DNA of 64,000 nt from Flaviflexus salsibiostraticola (GCF_003952265.1 NZ_CP034438.1:1922001-1986000), one strand, 5' to 3'; shown: positions 16,169 to 26,426, counted from the stretch's first letter. Numbers and translations are program-made. Notes: generated by a model from the letters alone, not told the origin.

Positions 16169-17572
16169 CTACCTGGAGCTGCTCCGGGAGAAGTCCGCAG
16201 CTGTGCGGGCCGACCTGCGCTCAGACGTGACGGGTGCCGCGGTGCGGGCGGAGCCACCGCGCCTGCGACGCGACCGGCCGGCCTTCGCCTCGGTCCCGCC
16301 CCGCGAGGGGCGATTCCGGTTGTTGCCTCCGGACCTGCCGCCCTGCTGGGCCTGCTGGGGCGGAGCGCCTGCCCCAACGATCTCCGCGGCCCGATCGGCC
16401 GACAGGAACACCCGCTTGCCGGGGGCGAGCTCGTCGAGAATCGCGTGGTCCGGGTAGGCGTCGGTGAACGTGGGCGTGATCTTCGCCTTGCGGAGGAGAT
16501 CCTTCACGTCCCTGCGCTGCTGCGGCAGTTCGAGGGTGATGACAATGCCGGCCTTGCCGGCGCGGGCCGTACGACCCGACCTGTGCAGGTACGCCTTGTG
16601 CTCAACAGGCGGGTCGGCGTGGATGACGCGCGCAACATCGTCGACGTGGATTCCGCGGGCTGCGATATCGGTGGCGACGAGCGTCTGGACGCGGCCCGAG
16701 TGGAATGCGTCGAGGTTGCGGGTGCGAGCATTCTGCGAGAGGTTTCCGTGCAGATCGACCGCGGGCACGCCCGTCTTGAGGAGCTGCTTGGCAAGCTTCT
16801 TCGCGCCGTGCTTCGTGCGTGTGAAGACGATCGTGTTGCCCGGGGCTGCGGCGAGGGAGGCGATGACGTCGGTGCGATCATCCGCATCGATCCGCAGCAC
16901 ATGATGCTCCATCGAGTCGACCGGCGACACGGCGGAGTCGGCCTCGTGGGTGATCGGCTTGTGGAGGAACTCCTGCACGAGCGTGGACACACCGGCGTCG
17001 AGGGTTGCCGAGAACAGCATCCTCTGGCCGCGTGCGGGCGTCGCCCGCATGATGCGGCGAACGTTCGGCAGGAACCCCATATCAGCCATGTGGTCGGCCT
17101 CGTCGATGACGGTGATCTCGATCGCCGAGAGATCGGCAAGCTTCTGTCCCATGAGGTCGAGAAGGCGACCGGGGCAGGCGATGAGGACATCGACACCGGC
17201 CTGAAGGGCGCGCGCCTGCGGATTCTGGTTCACGCCGCCGAAGACGACGGTCGACGTGAGGCCGGCCGACTTCTCGAGGGTGACAAGGGACTCGTGCAGC
17301 TGAAGCGCGAGCTCGCGGGTCGGGGCGAGGATGAGGGAGCGGGGCTTCCTCGGCTGGCGCGGGCGGTCGGACTCCATGAGCCGGGTGACGAGCGGCAGGA
17401 GGAACGCGAAGGACTTTCCGGAGCCGGTGCGGCCGCGGCCGAGCACGTCCCTGCCGACGAGAGAGTCGGGCAGTGTCGCTGCCTGGATGGGGGTGGGGGT
17501 TGTGATGCCGCGGTCCGCGAGTGCGGAGACAAGGCTGGCGGGCACGCCGAGGCGTGCAAAGTTGGATGACAT
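16169..17572 (-). CDS. DEAD-box RNA helicase (RhlE/DbpA-like)
   Basis: The 467-residue ATP-dependent RNA helicase has the Q motif (GITTPTPIQ), Walker A RTGSGKS, PTRELA, CPGR, the DEAD box, SAT, and in domain two ATDIAARGIH and HRSGRTARAG. A Gly/Arg/Asn-rich tail of about 60 residues probably binds RNA. It would act in ribosome assembly or mRNA decay. The ATG at 17572 begins MSSNFARLGVP at the normal distance from the Q motif, although only a weak GGTGA lies upstream. It is monocistronic, with its own terminator. Confidence 0.9.
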   Translation of the reverse strand: MSSNFARLGVPASLVSALADRGITTPTPIQAATLPDSLVGRDVLGRGRTGSGKSFAFLLPLVTRLMESDRPRQPRKPRSLILAPTRELALQLHESLVTLEKSAGLTSTVVFGGVNQNPQARALQAGVDVLIACPGRLLDLMGQKLADLSAIEITVIDEADHMADMGFLPNVRRIMRATPARGQRMLFSATLDAGVSTLVQEFLHKPITHEADSAVSPVDSMEHHVLRIDADDRTDVIASLAAAPGNTIVFTRTKHGAKKLAKQLLKTGVPAVDLHGNLSQNARTRNLDAFHSGRVQTLVATDIAARGIHVDDVARVIHADPPVEHKAYLHRSGRTARAGKAGIVITLELPQQRRDVKDLLRKAKITPTFTDAYPDHAILDELAPGKRVFLSADRAAEIVGAGAPPQQAQQGGRSGGNNRNRPSRGGTEAKAGRSRRRRGGSARTAAPVTSERRSARTAADFSRSSSR

Positions 17573-17751
17573 GAATTCACCAATCGGGAGTCGTCTCACC
17601 GGGGCGATAATGCTGAAGCATGGTGGGCGTCCTGCAGGATTTTGATTGACCTGCGCGCCAGCGATCCGGGGTAAGACTGCGCGGACCGATATTTCGACAC
17701 TATCAGACACATTCCCGTGCGCTGGTCCACGGTGTCGTTGTTCACCAAGTT

Positions 17752-17783
17752 CACCAAGGTCGCCCGCGCGGGCGACCTTGGTG
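17752..17783 (-). terminator. Perfect palindrome after the DUF1846 gene
   Basis: CACCAAGGTCGCCCGC at 17752-17767 is followed directly by its complement at 17768-17783. It begins a few bases after the DUF1846 stop on the minus strand and can fold as a terminator stem, without a T-tract. Confidence 0.65.
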
Positions 17784-17788
17784 TGGGA

Positions 17789-19288
17789 CTACCGCTTCCG
17801 GTACAGCTTCTTCACCTGATAGACGGGCTCAGAGGTGACGTAGACGCCGAGGTTCCGGAAGATGTCCTCATCGACCGTCCCGAGGATGGTCGTCGTGTGG
17901 ACATCGCATCCGCGCAGATTCTTCAGCTCGGCGAGTGCCCGCTGAGCGTGGTCGTCCGTGCTCGCCGACACCGAGAGGGCGATGAGAACCTCGTCTGTGT
18001 GGAGTCGGGGGTTTCGCGAGCCCAGGTGCTTCGTCTTGAGGTCCTGAATCGGCTTGATCGCCTCCCGCGAGAGGAGTTGGACGCGATCGTCGATGCCGGC
18101 CAGCGCCTTGAGTGCGTTGAGCAGCATCGCCGAGGAGCAGCCGAGCAGCTCGGTGGTCTTGCCCGTGATGATCCTGCCGTCGGCGAGTTCGATCGCCGCC
18201 GCGGGCGCCTTGGTCTTCCGTTCGATGCGCAGGGCCGGCTCGACGGTGCTGCGGAATCGGGTATCGATACCGAGCCTGCCCATGATGATCGCGATCCGAC
18301 CCGACTCGACCGGGTCGAGGTCGTCCCTGTGCTCCGCGACGACTGCCTTGTAGTAGCGGCGGATGACCTCCTGTTTCGCGGCGTCGCGGCACGCCTCATC
18401 ATCGCTGATGCAGGAGCCCACAAGGTTGACGCCCATGTCCGTTGGCGACTGGTACGGCGACTCTCCGAGGATCTGCTCCAGCAGCTGAGAGAGCAGCGGG
18501 AAGACCTCGAGGTCGCGGTTATAGTTGACGGTCATCTCCCCGTACGCGGCCAGATGGTAGTGGTCAATCATGTTGACGTCGTCGAGGTCAGCCGTGGCCG
18601 CCTCGTATGCGAGGTTGACCGGGTGATCGAGCGGGAGATTCCAGACGGGGAACGTCTCGAACTTCGCGTAGCCGGAGGGAATGCCACGCAGGTGGTCGTG
18701 GTACAGCTGAGACAGGCAGGTGGCGAGCTTGCCGGAGCCGGACCCGGGTGCCGTCACGACGACGACATCGCGGGTGGTCTCGATGTAGTCGTTCTTCCCG
18801 AACCCGTCCTTCGACACGACATACTCGGGGTTCGCGGGGTATCCCTTGATCGTGTGGTGGCGGGCCACCTTGAAACCCATCCTCTGCAGCCGTGCGCGGA
18901 ACGACTTGGCAAGCGAGTTCCCGTCGTTCATCTGGGTCAGGACGATGTTCTCGACGAGGAAGCCGCGCTCGCGGAAGACATCGACGAGCCGCAGAACATC
19001 CTGCTCGTAGGTGATGCCGAGATCCTTGCGCATCCGCTGCCGCTCGAGATCCTTCGCGTTGAGGGCGATGATGATCTCGACCTCGTCCCGGATCTGCTCG
19101 AGCATCGTGATCTTATTGTCGGGTGTGAAACCCGGAAGTACTCGGGAGGCGTGATTGTCGTCGAAGAGCTTCCCGCCCATCTCGAGGTAGAGCCGCCCGC
19201 CTATGCGGGCCTTGCGCTCATCGATGTGCCGCGATTGAAGTTCGATGTACTTGGCACTGTCGAAACCCACTGCTTTTACTGTCATCAT
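17789..19288 (-). CDS. DUF1846 (UPF0371) protein
   Basis: The 499-residue protein begins [19 protein letters not shown] after the start, contains a P-loop-like [22 protein letters not shown] stretch (split by a Leu), and has the conserved core [14 protein letters not shown] and [10 protein letters not shown]. This matches the UPF0371/DUF1846 family, whose structures are known but whose biochemical role is not settled. Full length agrees. Starts at GTG 19300, ATG 19288 or ATG 19285 are all possible; none has a strong ribosome site. Confidence 0.85.
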   Translation of the reverse strand: MMTVKAVGFDSAKYIELQSRHIDERKARIGGRLYLEMGGKLFDDNHASRVLPGFTPDNKITMLEQIRDEVEIIIALNAKDLERQRMRKDLGITYEQDVLRLVDVFRERGFLVENIVLTQMNDGNSLAKSFRARLQRMGFKVARHHTIKGYPANPEYVVSKDGFGKNDYIETTRDVVVVTAPGSGSGKLATCLSQLYHDHLRGIPSGYAKFETFPVWNLPLDHPVNLAYEAATADLDDVNMIDHYHLAAYGEMTVNYNRDLEVFPLLSQLLEQILGESPYQSPTDMGVNLVGSCISDDEACRDAAKQEVIRRYYKAVVAEHRDDLDPVESGRIAIIMGRLGIDTRFRSTVEPALRIERKTKAPAAAIELADGRIITGKTTELLGCSSAMLLNALKALAGIDDRVQLLSREAIKPIQDLKTKHLGSRNPRLHTDEVLIALSVSASTDDHAQRALAELKNLRGCDVHTTTILGTVDEDIFRNLGVYVTSEPVYQVKKLYRKR

Positions 19289-19485
19289 GCTCGATTCCAC
19301 GCGTCTGCTTCGGGGGAGCCCTCAAGAATCTTAGAGCCAAATCGGCTTGAAGGAGAAGAGCGGGTGCCAGCTCACTGCACAGTGGACGGCGACTGGAAGG
19401 CGCCTGGACGGCTGATGGCGTCCTCTTGGCAGTCGCCGTGCCGGTCGGGGAGGGTGGAGGAAAGACCAAGCGAAAGGGTAGTCAC

Positions 19486-20040
19486 ATGGACCTGACAGGA
19501 CACAGAATCGCATTCCTCACCAAGAGGGGCGTCGAGCAGCCCGAGCTGACCGAGCCCTGGAAGGCCATCGAGGCGGCCGGCGGAGAACCGGTGCTCGTGA
19601 GCGACGAGCCCGGCACGATCGTGGCGATGATCGGCGACTGGGATCACGGCGACGAGTTCACGGTCGACGTCACGCTCGACGAGGCCAACCCGGATGACTA
19701 TCTGGCGCTCGTCCTGCCGGGCGGCACGATCAACGCCGACAAGATCCGCACGAACGAGAAGGCCCAGGCCTTTGTCAAGGCGTTCATGGACGCGAACAAG
19801 CCCGTCGCCCCGATCTGCCACGGTCCGTGGATTCTCATCGATGCGGGAGTGATCGAGGGGCGGACGCTCACGTCCACCACCCGCATCAAGCATGATCTCG
19901 TCAACGCGGGAGCGAACTGGGTGGATGAGGAGTTCTGCGTCGATGGCAATCTCCTGTCCAGCCGCAGTCCCCGCGACCTCGACGCCTTCAACGCCGGCAT
20001 CGTCAAAGCCTTTTCAGAGGCGGCAGCCAGGCAGAACTGA
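19486..20040 (+). CDS. DJ-1/PfpI-family protein (class I glutamine amidotransferase-like)
   Basis: The 184-residue protein has the DJ-1/PfpI nucleophile elbow APICHGPW with Cys111-His112, and DYLALVLPGG before it. Family members act as proteases, deglycases or general stress proteins. The sequence fits the YhbO/PfpI branch. The ATG at 19486 has AAAGGG about 9 nt upstream. It stands alone on the plus strand. Confidence 0.85.
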   Translation: MDLTGHRIAFLTKRGVEQPELTEPWKAIEAAGGEPVLVSDEPGTIVAMIGDWDHGDEFTVDVTLDEANPDDYLALVLPGGTINADKIRTNEKAQAFVKAFMDANKPVAPICHGPWILIDAGVIEGRTLTSTTRIKHDLVNAGANWVDEEFCVDGNLLSSRSPRDLDAFNAGIVKAFSEAAARQN

Positions 20041-20100
20041 CCGACCGGGAGCGGTGGGGGAGCGGTCGTTGCGCCCCACCGCCCAACCCTGTCCAGCGGT

Positions 20101-20106
20101 TAGGGT
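20101..20106 (+). promoter_or_regulatory. -10 hexamer of the methyltransferase gene
   Basis: TAGGGT ends 6 nt before the GTG at 20113, and there is no Shine-Dalgarno sequence. This predicts a leaderless mRNA. Confidence 0.5.
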
Positions 20107-20112
20107 CGAGGT

Positions 20113-20820
20113 GTGAGCCTCCCCGATTTCACGCCGTCCCCGAACCAGGCGGGCGACCCGGATCTCTACGATGTGGAGAACGCCGCGATCGACCACGAGG
20201 GCACGCTGTGGCGGGCTCTGCGCGACCAGGCGGACTGGCGTGGTAAGACGCTGCTCGATCTCGGCTGCGGGTCGGGATGGTGGCTGCCTCGCTGCCACGA
20301 CGCCGCAGGCGTCATCGGTGTCGAACCCGATCCGTCGCTGCTCGGCCGCGCCCGGAGCCGGCCCGGTGGGGGTCGCGTTCTCCACGGGTCCGCCGAGCAC
20401 ATTCCCCTCGACGACAGCTCGGTCGACGTCGTTCACGCCCGCTTCGCCTACTTCTTCCCCCACCCGACCTTCACTCCCATCGCCGGTCTCCGCGAGGTTG
20501 AGCGCGTCCTCGCGGACGGTGGGACCCTGGTCGTCATCGACAACGACACGGAACGCGGAGAGTTTGCCGACCTGCTCCGATCGAGCGCCTATGCCGAGCT
20601 GCAGGGGAGGGACACGTACGCCCGCGACTGGTGGGCGAGCCAGGGTGCTCGGACCACGGAGGTCATGAGCTCCTGGCAGTTTGACTGCCGCCAGGATCTC
20701 GAGCGCGTTCTGCGGATGGAGTTCCCCAGAGATCTGGCGGACGTCTGGCTGAGCGCCCACCCGGACAGCACCCACCTCTCCTACGGATATCTGCTCCATC
20801 GGTGGACCCCGCGGGGCTAG
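20113..20820 (+). CDS. Class I SAM-dependent methyltransferase
   Basis: The 235-residue protein has SAM motif I LLDLGCGSGWWLP (about 47-59), the acidic loop GVEPDPS, motif II DDSSVDVVHARFAYFF, and motif III VERVLADGGTLVVID (the UbiE/MenG-like Methyltransf_11 pattern). The acceptor is unknown. The GTG start fits a leaderless promoter. A small gene follows 38 bases later on the same strand. Confidence 0.82.
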   Translation: MSLPDFTPSPNQAGDPDLYDVENAAIDHEGTLWRALRDQADWRGKTLLDLGCGSGWWLPRCHDAAGVIGVEPDPSLLGRARSRPGGGRVLHGSAEHIPLDDSSVDVVHARFAYFFPHPTFTPIAGLREVERVLADGGTLVVIDNDTERGEFADLLRSSAYAELQGRDTYARDWWASQGARTTEVMSSWQFDCRQDLERVLRMEFPRDLADVWLSAHPDSTHLSYGYLLHRWTPRG

Positions 20821-20858
20821 AGTCAGACTGTTGAGGATGTCCCGAGCGAGGAGCGAGC

Positions 20859-21254
20859 ATGAGACTCACATACCGGCAGTGGACTCGCCTGAGCCCGGCT
20901 GAAGCCCTCGCCCGCATCACCGCCATGCGCGATCACGCCGTCCCGTTCACCGTCATCGACCAGGACGGCAGTTCGGTCACCGCGATCACCCGAATCGGGC
21001 CCATTCGCATCGAGGACAACATGGAGATCCGTCCGATCGAGACCAGCGGGACCAGCGCCCGCGGCTCAATTGTGAAGACAGGCCCAGTCCTCGCGGGCAC
21101 CCTGTCGTTCGCCGCGGTGGAGACCCCGCACGGGACGGTCATCGGCTGGGACCAGGACCTCCACTTCCTTCCGCTTCGGCTCCTCGATCCGGTGCTCGCG
21201 ATCGTCATGAGGGTCGGCTACGGCATCGCCTTCAGCAGGCTCCTGCGCCCCTGA
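20859..21254 (+). CDS. Small hypothetical protein
   Basis: The 131-residue protein has the sequence pattern of a compact alpha/beta fold (MRLTYRQWTRLSPAEALARI, then short strands and turns) and a hydrophobic C-terminal helix (about 108-125, LRLLDPVLAIVMRVGYGIAF). It could belong to the SRPBCC/polyketide-cyclase-like superfamily, but I see no diagnostic motif. GAGGAGCGAG precedes the ATG. It is likely co-transcribed with the methyltransferase. Confidence 0.5.
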   Translation: MRLTYRQWTRLSPAEALARITAMRDHAVPFTVIDQDGSSVTAITRIGPIRIEDNMEIRPIETSGTSARGSIVKTGPVLAGTLSFAAVETPHGTVIGWDQDLHFLPLRLLDPVLAIVMRVGYGIAFSRLLRP

Positions 21255-21281
21255 ACGGCCGCGTTGGAAAGGCAGACCTGC

Positions 21282-22364
21282 TCAACGCAGAGGCTCTGCT
21301 CGGCGCCATCTCGTCGCGCGCATGTAGCTCTCGGCTCCACCGGCGCCGGTCCGCTGCCACCGACCTCTCACCGCCGCCGGGGGATCCCGGATGTCGCAGA
21401 CCCAGCGATACGTCGTCGGCCACCGGCGGAACACGGGGATCACAGTCGTCACGGCCCTCATGAGCCAGGGCAATCGGCCCGGCCGCCACCGCTCATCAAC
21501 GTCGAGCATGACCTGGGCGCCGGCATGGGTACCGCGGCATCGCCACACGCCACCCGTAAGACGGACGCCGTCGATCCCCACATGCCAGCGACCTGAGGAT
21601 TCAGGGATGTCGTCTGCCGCGAAGTTGGGCAGTCGTGGCGTGAGGACGAGCCGCGCCTCGTGGCCGGCATCGGACGTGCGAATGGAGAGAACGTCATCCA
21701 CGTTTTCGATGTCGCAGGGCGCCGCCGCAGCCTCACTCGACGGGTTGACCTGCAGTGCAAGGACCGGGGCGGCGTACTTGATGAGGTGATGGCGGTGGAG
21801 CCGGGCCCCGGGGAGTGCCCCGGTCCGAGCATCGATGCCGTCGATCTCAACGAGGGGCGCAGAGTCACCGTGCCTCACCAGGTCGAAGACGGGCATCCAC
21901 ACCAGCAGCAGACTGGAGGGGTGCTCGATGGCCGCACCGACTGGGGCCAGGAGTCCGCCGCGCCGGCGGACTCGACCATCGCGATCATTGACGCGGATGT
22001 CCACGTCGCGGCCGTCGACGTCACGGAAGCGGACCTCCGCATCGACCCCGTCGTCCGCCACCATCAGGCGTGCTGAATCGAAGTCGATGACCGACCATGA
22101 GCGGGTGCCGCCGCCGATGTCATAGCCCGACGGGTCGATGGTGAGGCCTGCCTGCCTGTAGTAGTCAACGCGGCGGTCCTCCCGCCGTGACAGGAATGCG
22201 AGCATCCCCGTCCCGTGGCGATCATCGTCGAACCACTGCAGCTCGAAGCCGTCATACACGGGGTGATCGATCAGCTCCGCATTGAGCATCGCGGCGATGT
22301 GGTCGAGGCGGAGGGAGAGCGGGATCAGACTTCCCGCGGGAGGTGGCGGCACTTCTTCAGTCAT
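21282..22364 (-). CDS. Hypothetical protein downstream of the S33 peptidase
   Basis: The 360-residue protein begins MTEEVPPPPAGSLIPLSLRLDH. It has no membrane segment and no motif I recognise; it looks like a beta-rich fold with many Asp/Arg pairs, possibly two similar halves. The start at 22364 lies 2 nt after the peptidase stop, so the two genes are translationally linked. Codon use is normal for the genome. The function is unknown. Confidence 0.6.
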   Translation of the reverse strand: MTEEVPPPPAGSLIPLSLRLDHIAAMLNAELIDHPVYDGFELQWFDDDRHGTGMLAFLSRREDRRVDYYRQAGLTIDPSGYDIGGGTRSWSVIDFDSARLMVADDGVDAEVRFRDVDGRDVDIRVNDRDGRVRRRGGLLAPVGAAIEHPSSLLLVWMPVFDLVRHGDSAPLVEIDGIDARTGALPGARLHRHHLIKYAAPVLALQVNPSSEAAAAPCDIENVDDVLSIRTSDAGHEARLVLTPRLPNFAADDIPESSGRWHVGIDGVRLTGGVWRCRGTHAGAQVMLDVDERWRPGRLPWLMRAVTTVIPVFRRWPTTYRWVCDIRDPPAAVRGRWQRTGAGGAESYMRATRWRRAEPLR

Positions 22365-22366
22365 GA

Positions 22367-23926
22367 TCACTGCCCTCGGGTCTCGGCCAGAACGACATCG
22401 ACCATGACGTCGGTGAAGCGCCCCGGCTCGTCGTAATTGGGGGTGTGTCCGGATCGATCGAACTCGATCCACTGCTTCGACTCGGCGTCGAGCATGTCGA
22501 ACCATTCTCGCGCGAGGACCTCTCGACCTTCGGCCTCGTGGGCCCCCTGGATCATGTAGATCGGGACGTCGAGTCGGCGCACGTCCTGCCTGAAGTCGAC
22601 GTGGCCGAGCTGGGGGTAGAGGACGGCGAACGTCTCGGCCATGGCGGCCATGCCCCGCAGCTGCTCGATGAGCGTGTACTCTGCGGCGAAGAAGCAGAGC
22701 GGATATTCCGAGGCAGGGTCGAAGTCCTCCCCGTGGGGGAAGTCGAACCACTCCGGGTTGCCCGTGAGCGCCTCCGTGTAGCCGAGCGGGTCCTCGTACG
22801 GCGGGGGGCCCCACTCCTCGAGCCGAGCAACCCGGGTTGCGTCGCCCGTGCGCCGCGCCTGGTCGAGGTTCTCCTCGTACATGAGCGCGTCCGTCTCGAA
22901 CGGGTCGACCATCTGACCCGTGCCGACGTACGCGTGGAACAGCTCCGGGCGGGATTGGACGGCCCGGACGCCAATAATCGACCCCCACGAGCTGCCGACG
23001 AGATAGATGCGATCCTGTCCGAACCGTTCTCGGAGATAGTCGGTGACCTCGAGCGTGTCCTCTGTCATCGACTGAACGGTCAGCGTGTCGGTCGGCTCGA
23101 GTGCCGCATAGGACTTTCCCGTCCCCCGCTGGTCCCACGTGACGACGACGAAGTGCTCCTCGAGCGGTTCGCCAGAGCGCCGCATGCGGCCCAGCGCCGA
23201 GCCTCCCGGCCCACCCTCAAGAAACAGCAGCACCGGATTGGTGCGATCGTGGCCGCGGATCATGAGGTGCTGATCGTGGCCACCGATCTGCGCGACTGTC
23301 AGCTCGCTGATCGAACCTGGCATGGGGGCGCCGGACGCGTCGGTGATGGCCTCGGTGCTGGCCGGCCGGACAAGGCCGATGAGGAGGGCCAGGACGGCTA
23401 CGGTCCCGATCCCGAGGATAATGCGCGTGCCCACCACGCGGCCCGTGCTGCTCGGCCGTGCGTCGAATCTCCGCCATCGCCTTGACGCCATCAGGCCCCA
23501 GCCCGCGCCGACAAGGAGGGCGGGGAGCGTGACGAGGCCGTCGATGCCACGGCCGACGGTGAACATGAGGAGGCCGTAGATTCCGTCCAGGCGCACCCCG
23601 TCGACCGTCGGACCGGTGATCGGCAGGCGAGCGGTCTCGTAGGCGGCGGCGAATGCAAGAGGAAGGACGAGTAGCACCCAGCGGGATCGGGCCACGAGCG
23701 CGGCATAGGCTCCGAGTAGGAGGCAGCCGATGACAGTCAGCACTGCCTGAAGCGTCGTGACCGCACCGCGGGGGAGTAGCAGCCCGCCGAAGGCTCCCCC
23801 CGCCATCGCGAGCCCCGTGGCCAGCGCGAGGCGCCCAGCCCGCGGGGACTGCGGGCTTCTGGAATGCCGACTCTCCCCTGCTCGGGAGGAGCCGAGGCGG
23901 CTGTCGGCCGGTTCTGTCGCGTCCAT
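22367..23926 (-). CDS. Membrane-bound alpha/beta-hydrolase (proline iminopeptidase-like, S33)
   Basis: The 519-residue protein has four or five N-terminal membrane helices (about residues 30-195) joined to an alpha/beta-hydrolase domain. The hydrolase shows the oxyanion segment EGGPGGSALG, nucleophile elbow GSSWGS and late histidine GHTPNYDEP, all typical of peptidase family S33. Fusion to a multi-helix module is unusual for the family, which is mostly soluble. ATG 23926 is preferred over GTG 23933-23935 because AGAGAG sits 8 nt upstream of it. Confidence 0.78.
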   Translation of the reverse strand: MDATEPADSRLGSSRAGESRHSRSPQSPRAGRLALATGLAMAGGAFGGLLLPRGAVTTLQAVLTVIGCLLLGAYAALVARSRWVLLVLPLAFAAAYETARLPITGPTVDGVRLDGIYGLLMFTVGRGIDGLVTLPALLVGAGWGLMASRRWRRFDARPSSTGRVVGTRIILGIGTVAVLALLIGLVRPASTEAITDASGAPMPGSISELTVAQIGGHDQHLMIRGHDRTNPVLLFLEGGPGGSALGRMRRSGEPLEEHFVVVTWDQRGTGKSYAALEPTDTLTVQSMTEDTLEVTDYLRERFGQDRIYLVGSSWGSIIGVRAVQSRPELFHAYVGTGQMVDPFETDALMYEENLDQARRTGDATRVARLEEWGPPPYEDPLGYTEALTGNPEWFDFPHGEDFDPASEYPLCFFAAEYTLIEQLRGMAAMAETFAVLYPQLGHVDFRQDVRRLDVPIYMIQGAHEAEGREVLAREWFDMLDAESKQWIEFDRSGHTPNYDEPGRFTDVMVDVVLAETRGQ

Positions 23927-24062
23927 AGCGATCACTCTCTTGCCGGTCGCCGATCGTCGGCGAAGCCGTGGTCATAACCTACGCCTGGGAATCGTCCTCC
24001 ACCAGTGGGCCATAGTCCCGGCACGAAAGGGCCCCGTGAGAGCCTCGCAGGCCTGGGTCCGG

Positions 24063-24452
24063 CTACGTGCCGTACCCCTCGAGCGTGATTCCAGCGGCGT
24101 GCGCACGCTCCAGCAGGTCCCGCATCGCCGATTCGTCCACGACGTACGGCAGCAGGAGGGAGCGAAGGTGGTCGAGGTCGGCGCGCTCGCCTTCGACCGC
24201 GAACATACTGCCCTCCGAATCGAAGTCGAGATGACGGAAGATCGTCGGAGCGACAAAATGGGCCACCCCCTCCCAGAAGGCGCCGTTCGGTTCCTCGCCG
24301 GCGGCCTCCACGACCTCATCCGTCGGCAGGCCCCCCAGATCGAGGGTGAGCGACGCCCTGTCCTCGGCCTCATTCGACAGGCGGAAGGGGCCCGCTCCCG
24401 GCCCGGGATCGGGTTCTGATCGGCGGGGGCGGAAGCGGTCGAAGAGACCCAT
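24063..24452 (-). CDS. Small protein resembling Imm51-type immunity proteins
   Basis: The 129-residue acidic protein begins MGLFDRFRPRR and contains LTLDLGGLPTDEVVEAAGEEP, broken before NGAFWEGVAHFV, then DFDSEGSMFAVEGERADLDHLRSLL. The combination of an early EEPNG-FWEGVA block and a later SEGSMF block resembles immunity protein family 51 as I remember it. No toxin gene is adjacent. A TACGCT hexamer lies 6 nt before the ATG at 24452, which supports that leaderless start over ATG 24467. Confidence 0.45.
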   Translation of the reverse strand: MGLFDRFRPRRSEPDPGPGAGPFRLSNEAEDRASLTLDLGGLPTDEVVEAAGEEPNGAFWEGVAHFVAPTIFRHLDFDSEGSMFAVEGERADLDHLRSLLLPYVVDESAMRDLLERAHAAGITLEGYGT

Positions 24453-25438
24453 GGGCAGAGCGTACATCCAGACCGCGAGCGGCGGAACTGATCTGACGAC
24501 GCCGGCGTGATCGACGTGCGGGTGGCTGTTTTCAGGCGGCGGGGAACGCCGCCGAGACTCTGATCTGCAGCTCGTCGATCTGTGACTCCGTGAGCGGGCC
24601 CGGCCGGCTGAGGAGAGCCGCGAGACGCTTCGGCCAGGAGACATAGACGCGGCGGATGTGGAAGTCGCCGCCGAACATCGGCCAGTCGGCCTCGACGAAG
24701 CACAGGACGCCCTTGAGCGGGATGTCCGGGTCGCCGAGGGCGTCTCTGACCAGATCGGTCTGTTTGAGCACGCCGTCGACGAGTTTCGTGCGATCGCGCT
24801 TGCCGACGAAGAGCTTCTCAACCCGAGGAGAGAATAATCCGCCCTCGGTCCGTCGCTCAGGACGACCCTTGTAGCGTTTTGCGTCGATGATGAAGATGCC
24901 GGTTGGGCAGATGACGATGTGGTCGATGTTGGCCCGGCTGCCGGGGATGCCCCGATCGTGGAGGACCCGCACCAGTGGGCCGGCGAGACTGTCGAGACGC
25001 CGGCCCAGCTTCTCCTCGCCGACCGAGCCGACTGCCCACGCCTTCGTGCTCTGCGGCTCCTCTGACAGAGCGAGGATCAGCCCGCCGATCTTTGGATGGC
25101 GGCTCCTCACGCGATTCTCGCGAGCGGCTTTGCGTCGCTCGTGCTCACGCCGAGCCGACAGGCCCGGCACACCCTCGCGATGGGCGAGGACAAGCTCTGG
25201 CGGCGCCTCGGGGGTCGGGGCAGTCAACGGTTCGGTTTGGGACACCAGCGCCGTCTGAGGACTGGTCTTCTCTGCGTCGGCGGGGGCTGCCGGGTTCACG
25301 GCATCCGACCGGGTGAGCGGTCCTGGGACGGCTGAGGGAGTGGGGGCCTCGGGGTGAAGAGGTGCCGTATCCCCAGGCGTCAGCGGAATTGCGCCGGTGT
25401 TCAACTGAGTCGGCGGGCTCGCCGCAGCAGGCTGAGGG

Positions 25439-25444
25439 ACTAGT
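25439..25444. repeat. Left target-site duplication of IS481 copy 1 (ACTAGT)
   Basis: ACTAGT here and at 26550-26555 flank the element exactly. The transposase stop codon (complement of 25440-25442) lies inside this copy. Confidence 0.9.
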
Positions 25445-26426
25445 TGTACTGTCCGGGGAGGTTGGTTAAGCGGGTGATTGGGGCGAGCCTGTCGCAGGCT
25501 GTGTGGGGTCGGTGATGATTATAGTGATGCAGCCATCCTGGTAGGGCGTCTCGTCGCTCGGTTTCTGAGGTGTAGCAGCGGGCGTAGCCCCACCCGTCTG
25601 CCAGGGTGCGGTGGAAGCGCTCGATCTTCCCGTTGGTCTGGGGTCGGTACGGGCGGGTCCGTTTTGCTGTGATCTTCAGCCTGGCGCAGGTTTCGCGCCA
25701 TAATATCGAGCGGTAGGCCGGACCGTTGTCGGAGAGCACTCTTTCGACGGTGACGCCTCGGGTGTTGAACCAGGCTGTGGCCCGCTCCAACACCCCGACG
25801 GCAGTGAGAGCGGTTTCATCATTGTGGACTTCGGCGTAGGCGACGCGAGAGTAGTCATCGATGACGGTGTGGACGAAGGCGTGGCCCATCTTCGGGTTGT
25901 GGTGGTGGTTGCGGGCCTTGTCCGGCGTTGCTATGCGGTTGCGGCCTCCCTGTTGGCGACCGACGAAGCGCCAGCCGCCGCCGTCGGGGATGTTGCCGAG
26001 CTTTTTCACATCGACGTGAATCATCGAGCCGGGGTGGGGGTGTTCATAGCGGCGCACCGGCTCCCCGGTGGCGCGGTCTACGTGAGCGAGTCTGTTCAGT
26101 CGGCAGTGGCGCAGGATCTGATGAACGGTCGAGGGTGCCAGCCCGACCCGGACGGCCAGCTGGACCGGTCCTTCCCGTAGCCGCAGCCGCAGGCTCACGA
26201 TTCGTCTTCTGATCTTCAACGGGGTCTGGTGGGGCGAGGTCTTCGGGCGTGAGGAACGGTCCTGCATGGACTCACCAGACCTGTAGCGGTCGGCCCAGCG
26301 TTTGACCGTCGGCCAGGAGCATTGGAACCGAGCCGCGACCTCGGCAATCGGCACCTGCTGGTCGACGACGAGCCGGGCGACGGTCAAACGGGCGCGAGGG
26401 GTCAGGGCTGCATTAGCGTGGGACAT
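25440..26426 (-). CDS. IS481-family transposase, copy 1
   Basis: The 328-residue DDE transposase has an N-terminal helix-turn-helix (VPIAEVAARFQCSWPTVKRW), then an integrase core with Asp in HVDVKKLG, Asp in LSDNGPAYR and Glu in NGKIERFHRTL. The ATG at 26426 follows directly after a 12-bp hairpin that buries its ribosome site. The last residue and the TAG stop come from the target duplication, so this copy ends QYN and copy 2 ends QYS. It should be active in cutting and joining IS ends. Confidence 0.93.
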   Translation of the reverse strand: MSHANAALTPRARLTVARLVVDQQVPIAEVAARFQCSWPTVKRWADRYRSGESMQDRSSRPKTSPHQTPLKIRRRIVSLRLRLREGPVQLAVRVGLAPSTVHQILRHCRLNRLAHVDRATGEPVRRYEHPHPGSMIHVDVKKLGNIPDGGGWRFVGRQQGGRNRIATPDKARNHHHNPKMGHAFVHTVIDDYSRVAYAEVHNDETALTAVGVLERATAWFNTRGVTVERVLSDNGPAYRSILWRETCARLKITAKRTRPYRPQTNGKIERFHRTLADGWGYARCYTSETERRDALPGWLHHYNHHRPHTACDRLAPITRLTNLPGQYN

